A program made the position numbers and the translations under genes. Shown here one piece after another: positions 7,099-11,787 of a DNA stretch of 11,787 bases. The stretch comes from CAZMGT01 sp964565895 (GTDB lineage Bacteria > Armatimonadota > Zipacnadia > UBA1398 > CAZMGT01). Below the pieces are notes generated by a model. The model worked only from the letters and a program-made list of their open reading frames with translations, was not told where the DNA came from and ran no database searches. The stretch's first letter is position 1, and the number at the start of each line of letters is the position of its first letter. Location: positions 1-11,787 of the forward strand of contig CAZMGT010000077.1 in NCBI GenBank assembly GCA_964565895.1, in the 5' to 3' direction.

Positions 7099-7851
7099 CT
7101 AGTAGGTAAACGTATGCTTTCCCTTGGGCATGTGGCAGGCGGCGCAGGATTTGCCCTCGCGCTCGGCGGGCGGTGTGGAGCACGGCTTGCCCTTTCCCCC
7201 GCCCTGCTCCACGTGGCAGTCTAGGCACAACGCATCGCCCTGCTTGCGCAGCATCTTGTCCCCGCCGCCGTGCGGGTCGTGGCAGGTAATGCACAGCACG
7301 CCGGAGGTGGCGTGGACGCTCGTTTGCCACTCGTTAAATGCGGCGAACTTGCCCGAGGCGCCCTGGTCAAGGGTGAGCAGGGCGGAAAGGTCGTCGCCCG
7401 GGCGAAAGCCCTTGGGATAGTCCAGCCCGTCTTTCGTCTTGCCAGTGGCGTGGCACTGCCCGCAGACCATGGCGGGCTTTGTTTGGGGAAGGTTTTTTGG
7501 GTTAACGAGGGCGGATTTGTCTTTAACGTCTTTCATATGGTCGCTGCCCGGGCCGTGGCACGTCTCGCAGCCGACGCCGGCGTTGGCGAATGTGCCGTCG
7601 TCTTTCAGCCCGGTAACGTAGCGGTAGAGGCTTGCCCCCTGAGCGCCTGGGGCCGGTTTTGCCGCGGCGTGGGGCGACTGCTGATACGCTTGCATCTCCT
7701 CTTTCTCGAGCGCCAGGTGGCACGCGAGGCAAATTTTGTTGCCCAAATACGTCGCGGTGTGCACATCGCCAGCAACGCGGCGAGCAACGAACGCCAAAAG
7801 TGCGACGACGCACAAAAGAAGCACGAAGGCCAAACGGCGAGAAGCGAGCAT
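7099..7851 (-). CDS. Membrane-anchored hexaheme c-type cytochrome
   Basis: A 250-residue multiheme cytochrome, probably an electron-transfer protein facing the periplasm. Six CXXCH heme-attachment sites are present: CLACH (41), CETCH (95), CGQCH (130), CITCH (187), CLDCH (209) and CAACH (236). Outside these motifs there are exactly six other histidines (31, 61, 105, 180, 194, 246), the number needed for all six hemes to be bis-His ligated. The N-terminus (RR at 5-6, hydrophobic 7-23, then RR) is a signal anchor or signal peptide without an obvious cleavage site. ATG 7851 is chosen because it follows GGAGGT (7859-7864) at 7 bases and begins directly with the signal; the longer reading frame adds 34 residues that overlap the promoter. 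Motifs such as CHGPGSDH and CHDPHGG are typical of NapC-independent multiheme donors and cytochrome c554-type relatives, but no exact family is assigned. No partner oxidoreductase is nearby. It converges with the unknown gene, 45 bases away. Confidence 0.93.
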   Translation of the reverse strand: MLASRRLAFVLLLCVVALLAFVARRVAGDVHTATYLGNKICLACHLALEKEEMQAYQQSPHAAAKPAPGAQGASLYRYVTGLKDDGTFANAGVGCETCHGPGSDHMKDVKDKSALVNPKNLPQTKPAMVCGQCHATGKTKDGLDYPKGFRPGDDLSALLTLDQGASGKFAAFNEWQTSVHATSGVLCITCHDPHGGGDKMLRKQGDALCLDCHVEQGGGKGKPCSTPPAEREGKSCAACHMPKGKHTFTY

Positions 7852-7899
7852 CGAGCAGACCTCCACAGCGAAAGGATAAGCGCGGAAGACTCCGGCGCG

Positions 7900-7928
7900 A
7901 TTATACGCAAGCGCGGGGCGCATGTCCA
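7900..7928 (-). promoter_or_regulatory. Strong sigma70-type promoter of the hexaheme cytochrome
   Basis: On the minus strand, TGGACA (7928-7923, 5 of 6) is separated by exactly 17 bases from a perfect TATAAT (7905-7900). An A+T-rich block (about 7929-7955, TTTTGCAAAGATTTTCCTTT), unusual here, lies just upstream like an UP element. Transcription would start near 7893, giving a leader of about 42 bases before ATG 7851. The 177-base gap after the aminotransferase gene therefore separates two transcription units. Confidence 0.8.
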
Positions 7929-8028
7929 GAAAAATAAAGGAAAATCTTTGCAAAATGAGGCGGCCCTGGGCAAGCCGGGGACGGTTGAGAGTTGGGCGAA
8001 CGTCCGCGCGCGGAGGGCAAGCCTCGCG

Positions 8029-9219
8029 CTAGCAGGCGGAGAGCGCGGCGAAGAACCGCTTTAGCCGGCGCAAGGCCTCGGCGATGTCCTCCTCGCTTGT
8101 CGCATAGGAGAGGCGGATGTGTCCCTCCGCGCGCTGGCCGAAGTCGATGCCCGGGGCGACGCCCACGCCCGTCTCGTGCAATATTCTGCGGGCAAGCTCG
8201 AGCGAACTGGAGCAGAAGTTGCGCGCGTCGGCAAGCACGTAAAACGCCCCGCGCGGCTCATAGGGGACGTCAAGCCCGGCCTCGCGCACGCCGGCGAGCA
8301 TAACCTCGCGCCGCCGCTCGTATACCTGCCTCATGCGCTCGGCATCGTGCGCAGCGCAGCGGATAGCGGCGAGGGCGGCGTGCTGGGCGAAGTCCGCGGC
8401 GCAGATAAACAGGTTTTGCTGCATCCGTTGCAGCGCGGAGGCGTAGCGGCGGGGAGCGATTACGTAGCCCAGCCGCCAGCCGGTCATTGCGTAGCGCTTG
8501 GAAAAGCCGTTAAGCACAAACACCTCGTCGGAAAACTCGCGCATGGAGTGGGCGCGCACGCCGTAGGTTACCCCGTGGTAGATCTCGTCGGAAACGATGG
8601 GCACGGGGAGCTGGGCCAGCTCGCGCAGGTTTTCCTCGGCGAGCACCGCGCCCGTGGGGTTAGCGGGCGAGTTAACGACCACCGCCCGCGTGCGCGGGCC
8701 GAGGGCCTCGCGGATGGCCTCGACGGGCACGCGAAACCCCTCCTGCGCGGAGATGGGCACGCAGCGCGGGACGATGCCCAGCACGCGCAGGATGTTGGGA
8801 TAGCACGCGTAATGGGGATCGGTAAGGATCACCTCGTCGCCGGGCTCGCATAGCGCGGCGAAGACGAGCTGCATGGCGGGCGAAGTTCCGGAGCAAACGA
8901 CGACCTGGTCGGGATGCGTAGCCACGCCGTATTCCGCGGCGTGCTGCTCGCAGATTGCCTCGCGCAGCTCAAGCAGCCCCATGCTGTGGGTGTAGTGCGT
9001 GTGGCCGGCGGCTAGAGCGCGCTTTGCCGCCTCGACGACGCACGGCGGAGTGTCGAAGTCCGGCTCGCCAACCTCGAGGTGGATTACGTCGCGTCCGCTG
9101 CGCTCTAGCGCTTGGGCCTGCTCGAGGATCTCCATTACCAGAAACGGAGCGACGCCCTCGGCGCGCTGGGAAATGCGCGGCGCTTGGCTTTGGTTTGTGC
9201 TGCTCTCAGGCTCGTGCAT
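8029..9219 (-). CDS. Class I/II pyridoxal-phosphate aminotransferase (aspartate aminotransferase-like)
   Basis: A PLP-dependent fold-type I aminotransferase of 396 residues, the usual length for the AspC/AspB-like subgroup; substrate not determined. Seen in order: EVGEPDFDTP from 49, HYTHSMGLLELREAI, SGTSPAMQLVFAAL at the cofactor phosphate loop, the conserved NSPANPTGA from 183, SDEIYHG with Asp211 facing the pyridine nitrogen, and FSKRYAMTGWRLGY with Lys241 forming the Schiff base. GHIRLSYA near the end carries the carboxylate-binding Arg. It starts at ATG 9219, preceded by AAGGAGGG (9240-9233) but at a long 13-base spacing; no alternative start codon lies between, and the frame continues open far upstream only as an antisense artefact of accD. 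Amino-donor and keto-acid specificity (aspartate, alanine, branched or aromatic) cannot be read here. It is divergent from accD, with 312 bases between. Confidence 0.92.
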   Translation of the reverse strand: MHEPESSTNQSQAPRISQRAEGVAPFLVMEILEQAQALERSGRDVIHLEVGEPDFDTPPCVVEAAKRALAAGHTHYTHSMGLLELREAICEQHAAEYGVATHPDQVVVCSGTSPAMQLVFAALCEPGDEVILTDPHYACYPNILRVLGIVPRCVPISAQEGFRVPVEAIREALGPRTRAVVVNSPANPTGAVLAEENLRELAQLPVPIVSDEIYHGVTYGVRAHSMREFSDEVFVLNGFSKRYAMTGWRLGYVIAPRRYASALQRMQQNLFICAADFAQHAALAAIRCAAHDAERMRQVYERRREVMLAGVREAGLDVPYEPRGAFYVLADARNFCSSSLELARRILHETGVGVAPGIDFGQRAEGHIRLSYATSEEDIAEALRRLKRFFAALSAC

Positions 9220-9294
9220 GGGGTGCGCGGCGCCCTCCTTAGGGAATGCTCCAGGTAGTGCATTTCCGCCACGGAGCCCGAGAACCTGCAGGAA

Positions 9295-9329
9295 AGCGCG
9301 GGGCAGGGGGGCGAATAGCGCGGGGCAGG
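9295..9329. repeat. 13-base direct repeat with 22-base period
   Basis: AGCGCGGGGCAGG occurs at 9295-9307 and again at 9317-9329. The copies start 22 bases apart, close to two turns of B-DNA, so both would face the same side of the helix, as paired repressor or activator sites do. The repeats are G-rich and low in complexity, which lowers certainty. Confidence 0.45.
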
Positions 9330-9462
9330 CCGACCGCCGCGGCAAATCGGGCGGAACGGAGGCGCGGGGGGCGGGGTCTAATAGCCGCCAAGGGGGTGGC
9401 TGCGGCGAGCAGCGGCAAGGAGAAAGATTTGGGGCAAAGTATGCCTGCGGAGGTTTTGACAG

Positions 9463-9468
9463 TATAAT
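9463..9468 (+). promoter_or_regulatory. accD: TATAAT -10 element upstream of accD-accA-nikR
   Basis: A perfect TATAAT in otherwise G+C-rich DNA, 63 bases before the accD ATG; transcription would begin near 9475. The -35 at a 16-base spacing is weak (ATGCCT, 3 of 6). TTGACA occurs at 9456-9461 but only one base from TATAAT, so it cannot serve as the -35 of this promoter. Confidence 0.45.
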
Positions 9469-9531
9469 GGGGTCGAGCGCGAGAACACGCTGGCCGAGGG
9501 CTTTTCGCCGGCTACAACGCGAGTGATGCAC

Positions 9532-10395
9532 ATGGCAAGCCGAGAGACGGCCCAGGAACGTGCCGCGCGCTATAAGCAGATGCAGGACCAGCTCCCGCCG
9601 GGGATGTTCGTTAAATGCGAAAACTGCGGGCAGCTCCTCCTGCGCAAGGATCTTGAGCGCAGCCTGTGGGTCTGCCGCTACTGCAACTATCACTTCCGGC
9701 TCACCGCCCGCCAGCGGATTGCGATTACCGCGGACAAGGGGAGCTTTCGCGAGATAGACGCCGCTTTGGTTACCGTCAACCCCCTGGACTGGCCGGGGTA
9801 TGAGCAGAGCCTGGAGAAGGACCAGCGCAAGACGGGCCAGCGCGAGGCGATTATTACGGGCGACTGCACCATCGGCGGCTATCCCGTGGTCCTCGGGGTA
9901 ACCTGCTCGTTCTTCCGCATGGGGAGCATGGGCAGCGTGGTCGGCGAGCGCGTGGCGCGGGCCGCGGAACGGGCGCTGGAGCGAAGGGTGCCGCTGATTA
10001 TGATCTCCGGCTCGGGCGGCGGGGCGCGCATGCAGGAGGGGCTGCTCTCGCTGATGCAGATGGCCAAGACGGCCGGGGCGATCGGGCGCCTGCGCCGCGG
10101 GGGGCAGCTTTATATCTCGGTGCTCACGCACCCCACGATGGCCGGGGTATATGCGAGCTGGGCGGGGCTAGGGGACATTATCCTCGCCGAGCCGGGGGCG
10201 ATGGTCGGGTTCGCCGGCCAGCGCGTTGTCGCCAACACCCAGGACACGCTGGACCCCGCGGTGCAGACGGTGGAGTCGCAGTTTCGCCACGGGATGATCG
10301 ACCTCATCGTTCCCCGCGGAGAGCTGCGCGGGGTGCTTGAGACGCTCGTCTCGCACGCTTATGCCGCCCCCTGGCGGAGGGGGGAGCGGAGGTAA
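9532..10395 (+). CDS. accD: Acetyl-CoA carboxylase carboxyltransferase subunit beta (divergent)
   Basis: The beta half of the carboxyltransferase that moves CO2 from carboxybiotin to acetyl-CoA, making malonyl-CoA for fatty acid synthesis; it acts in the cytoplasm in an A2B2 complex with AccA. The product has 287 residues. The N-terminal zinc ribbon is intact (CENC at 29-32, CRYC at 48-51). The crotonase-like core shows GSMGSVVGERV from 131, GARMQEGLLSLMQMAKT from 164, then AEPGAMVGFAGQRV. Departures from the family: the usual FMGGSMGS reads FRMGSMGS; the glycine loop SASGGARMQ reads SGSGGGARMQ, one glycine longer; TGGV reads MAGV; FAGPRV reads FAGQRV. Start ATG 9532 has GAG at an 8-base spacing; ATG 9526 and GTG 9523 are possible. 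It ends one base before accA. The identity is sure; substrate acetyl-CoA is inferred from the family. Confidence 0.92.
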   Translation: MASRETAQERAARYKQMQDQLPPGMFVKCENCGQLLLRKDLERSLWVCRYCNYHFRLTARQRIAITADKGSFREIDAALVTVNPLDWPGYEQSLEKDQRKTGQREAIITGDCTIGGYPVVLGVTCSFFRMGSMGSVVGERVARAAERALERRVPLIMISGSGGGARMQEGLLSLMQMAKTAGAIGRLRRGGQLYISVLTHPTMAGVYASWAGLGDIILAEPGAMVGFAGQRVVANTQDTLDPAVQTVESQFRHGMIDLIVPRGELRGVLETLVSHAYAAPWRRGERR

Positions 10396-10396
10396 G

Positions 10397-11371
10397 GTGA
10401 GCACCCTCCCATTTCAGTGGCTGCCGTTTGAAAAGCCGATTATGCAGGTGCAGAACGAAATCGAGCGCTTGCAGGAGAAAGCCGCCGCGGGCAACGGAAA
10501 GTATGCGGCGCAGATCAAAAAGCTTGAGGAAAAGAAGCGCGAGCTGCAGCGGGAGATTTTCAGCAGGCTCACCCCCTACCAGAAGGTGCAGCTTGCCCGG
10601 CACCCCCGCCGGCCCTATACCCTGGACTACGTAACGCGCATTTTCGAGGACTTCATCGAGCTGCACGGCGACCGGAGGTTTGGCGACGACCACGCCATCG
10701 TCGCAGGCATGGCGAAGTTTCACGGGATGGGCGTGCTTGTCGTCGGCCACCAAAAGGGGCGGACGACGCAGGAGCGGCAGTATCGGAACTTCGCCATGGC
10801 CCACCCCGAGGGCTACCGCAAGTCGGGCCGGCTAATGGAGATGGCCGAGCGCCTGGGGATGCCCATTATCGTGTTCGTAGACACCCCCTGCGCGGCGTGC
10901 CTCGAGGACGCGGAGAACCGAGGGATTTGCGAGGCGATCGCCGCAAGCCAGATGCTCATGTTCCCGCTTAAGGTCCCGATCATCGTTATCGTCATTGGCG
11001 AGGGGGGAAGCGGTGGGGCGATCGCCGTGGGCGTGGGCGACGTGGTAATTATGCTGGAGTATAGCATTTACTCCGTGATCCCCCCGGAGGGGTGCGCGTC
11101 GATCGTTTGGCGCGACTCGTCATTTGCCGACCGCGCGGCGGAGGCGCTTAAGCTCACCGCGGACAGCGCGCTTGAGCTGGGGGTCATTGACGAGGTGCTT
11201 GAGGAGCCGCTGGGCGGGGCGCACGAGGACCCCGAGGAGATGGCGCGGCGCATCGAGGAGGCCATCGCGCGGCATCTTGAGCGCCTGCTCGCCAAGGATC
11301 CCGACGAGCTCGTCGAGGAGCGCTATCGCAAGTTTCGCAAGATGGGAGTTTATGGGGTGGCGTCGGAGTGA
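10397..11371 (+). CDS. accA: Acetyl-CoA carboxylase carboxyltransferase subunit alpha with altered DTPG loop
   Basis: Partner of AccD in the carboxyltransferase half-reaction; 324 residues, normal for AccA. Starting at GTG 10397, the product opens MSTLPFQWLPFEKPI, aligning with the family N-terminus; GGAGG (10388-10392) lies just upstream, overlapping the accD end, so coupling is likely. A helical region at about 15-55 is followed by ARHPRRPYTLDYV, HQKGRTTQER and PEGYRK. The oxyanion-hole motif GEGGSGGA is kept at 201-208, with Gly206-Gly207 equivalent to the E. coli pair. YSVIPPEGCASIVW and EPLGGAH are also normal. What is odd is residues 162-178: the family DTPGAYPG-type loop, with cyanobacterial DTPGA variants, reads DTPCAACLEDAENRGIC, bringing three cysteines and losing the Gly after Pro. 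NFGM also reads NFAM. Both other frames across the loop fail to restore the motif, so it is not a frameshift. Confidence 0.92.
   Translation: MSTLPFQWLPFEKPIMQVQNEIERLQEKAAAGNGKYAAQIKKLEEKKRELQREIFSRLTPYQKVQLARHPRRPYTLDYVTRIFEDFIELHGDRRFGDDHAIVAGMAKFHGMGVLVVGHQKGRTTQERQYRNFAMAHPEGYRKSGRLMEMAERLGMPIIVFVDTPCAACLEDAENRGICEAIAASQMLMFPLKVPIIVIVIGEGGSGGAIAVGVGDVVIMLEYSIYSVIPPEGCASIVWRDSSFADRAAEALKLTADSALELGVIDEVLEEPLGGAHEDPEEMARRIEEAIARHLERLLAKDPDELVEERYRKFRKMGVYGVASE
11365..11368 (+). promoter_or_regulatory. nikR: Ribosome binding site deciding the nikR start
   Basis: GGAG, inside the last codons of accA, stands 8 bases before GTG 11377. The alternative GTG 11368, which overlaps the accA stop as GTGA, has only GGTGG upstream. 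The better site and the family alignment both favour 11377. Confidence 0.6.
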
Positions 11372-11376
11372 GCGGC

Positions 11377-11787
11377 GTGCAGCGTTTCGGCGTGTCTATG
11401 GACAGCGAGCTGCTCGAGGCGTTCGACAGGGTTATCAAAGCCCGCGGCTATGACAACCGCTCGGAAGCGATCCGCGACATCGTGCGCGACTACCTGGTGA
11501 GCACGGAGTGGGAGGATTCCGAGCACGAGGTTATCGCCACGCTGACCCTCGTCTACGACCACGCGCGCCACGAGCTGGCGGAGAAGCTCACCAAGTCGCA
11601 GCATAAGGAACATAGCCGGATAATCTGCTCCACGCATGTGCACATTGACGAACACAATTGCCTGGAGATAATCGCCATGCGCGGGCCGGCCGGTGAAGTG
11701 CGCCGGCTGGCGGACCGCCTGATGGCCACGCGGGGCGTTAAGCACGCCAAGCTCGTGTCCACGACCACGGGGCGGGAGATCGTGTAA
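11377..11787 (+). CDS. nikR: Nickel-responsive transcriptional regulator NikR
   Basis: A nickel-dependent ribbon-helix-helix repressor that typically shuts off nickel uptake genes when Ni is sufficient; it is a cytoplasmic tetramer. Counted from GTG 11377 it has 136 residues and begins MQRFGVSMDSELL, as E. coli NikR begins MQRVTITLDDDLL. The RHH domain includes RGYDNRSEAIRDIVRDYL at 23-40. The C-terminal ACT-like metal domain keeps all four high-affinity Ni ligands at exactly the E. coli numbers: His76 (QHKEH), His87 and His89 (THVHID), Cys95 (HNCLEI). The nearby Cys84 is extra. GTG 11368 would add three residues. It overlaps or abuts accA with no room for a promoter, so it should be transcribed with accD-accA. 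No nickel transporter or Ni enzyme lies in the window; its targets are probably elsewhere. The stop is the last three bases of the window. Confidence 0.95.
   Translation: MQRFGVSMDSELLEAFDRVIKARGYDNRSEAIRDIVRDYLVSTEWEDSEHEVIATLTLVYDHARHELAEKLTKSQHKEHSRIICSTHVHIDEHNCLEIIAMRGPAGEVRRLADRLMATRGVKHAKLVSTTTGREIV

Larger units (their letters stand above)
9220..9531. other. Divergent intergenic region between the aminotransferase and accD
   Basis: This 312-base non-coding stretch holds the aminotransferase ribosome binding site (9233-9240), a 13-base direct repeat (9295-9329), G-rich runs through about 9420, and an A+T-rich centre at 9451-9470 with TATAAT on the plus strand and the related TATACT on the minus strand. 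I see no small gene and no RNA element in it. Confidence 0.7.

Noticed and set aside
8003..8014. Palindrome TCCGCGCGCGGA downstream of the aminotransferase
   Set aside because: Simple alternating G/C content makes it likely by chance, and no T-tract follows, so neither a terminator nor an operator is supported.
9526..9531. accD starting at ATG 9526 or GTG 9523
   Set aside because: The GAG ribosome site at 9521-9523 is too close to those codons; ATG 9532 has an 8-base spacing. Kept only as alternatives.
8029..10131. A 700-codon open frame on the minus strand continuing upstream of the aminotransferase
   Set aside because: The first 304 codons are antisense to accD plus the intergenic DNA, show no family similarity and lack a start with a ribosome site. 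The real aminotransferase begins at ATG 9219.
10880..10930. Paired frameshift or sequencing error explaining the odd AccA loop
   Set aside because: Both other frames across the loop give Arg-rich sequence without the DTPGAYPG motif, and homology resumes in frame on both sides.
1..11787. NikR operators, CRISPR arrays, tRNAs, rRNAs and mobile elements
   Set aside because: No GTATGA/TCATAC pair at operator spacing, no regularly spaced repeats, no tRNA-like clover pattern and no transposase or terminal repeats were seen on either strand.

Overview
The window is a G+C-rich stretch (about two thirds G+C by eye) of bacterial chromosome, densely packed, with no phage, transposon, CRISPR array, tRNA or rRNA that I can see. 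Housekeeping genes (miaA, nnr, accD, accA, nikR) sit among accessory ones. A hexaheme cytochrome and heterodimeric AccA/AccD carboxyltransferase subunits point to an environmental bacterium with respiratory chemistry. The very large heparinase-like/beta-propeller protein and the divergent carboxylase sequences suggest a poorly sampled phylum, but I cannot name the lineage from this sequence.

Layout. On the minus strand, reading from 5337 down to 1, is a probable operon: miaA (tRNA A37 prenylation), a 1178-residue cytoplasmic heparinase II/III-like protein with a C-terminal propeller, and nnr (repair of damaged NAD(P)HX), cut off by the window edge. A divergent intergenic region (5338-5618) with a candidate miaA promoter, an inverted repeat and a hairpin leads to a plus-strand pair: a NarL/FixJ-type response regulator without a visible histidine kinase, and a 255-residue protein of unknown role (6286-7053). 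Converging on these is a membrane-anchored six-heme cytochrome c (7099-7851) with its own strong sigma70-type promoter. Upstream of that, also on the minus strand, is a class I/II aminotransferase (8029-9219). A 312-base divergent region with a 13-base direct repeat and a TATAAT element leads to the plus-strand operon accD-accA-nikR (9532-11787).

How the genes work together. accD and accA encode the two halves of the acetyl-CoA carboxylase carboxyltransferase and are spaced for translational coupling; the biotin carboxylase and biotin carrier are not here. nikR, a nickel-responsive repressor with all four expected Ni ligands, follows so closely that it must be co-transcribed with them.

The most unusual observation is that both carboxyltransferase subunits depart from the family consensus in their most conserved active-site loops. 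AccA has DTPCAAC in place of the usual DTPGAYPG-type motif, and AccD has an extra glycine in its SGGARMQ loop. The reading frames are otherwise intact. This suggests a lineage-specific or functionally altered carboxyltransferase. I see no wholly new multi-gene system in the window.
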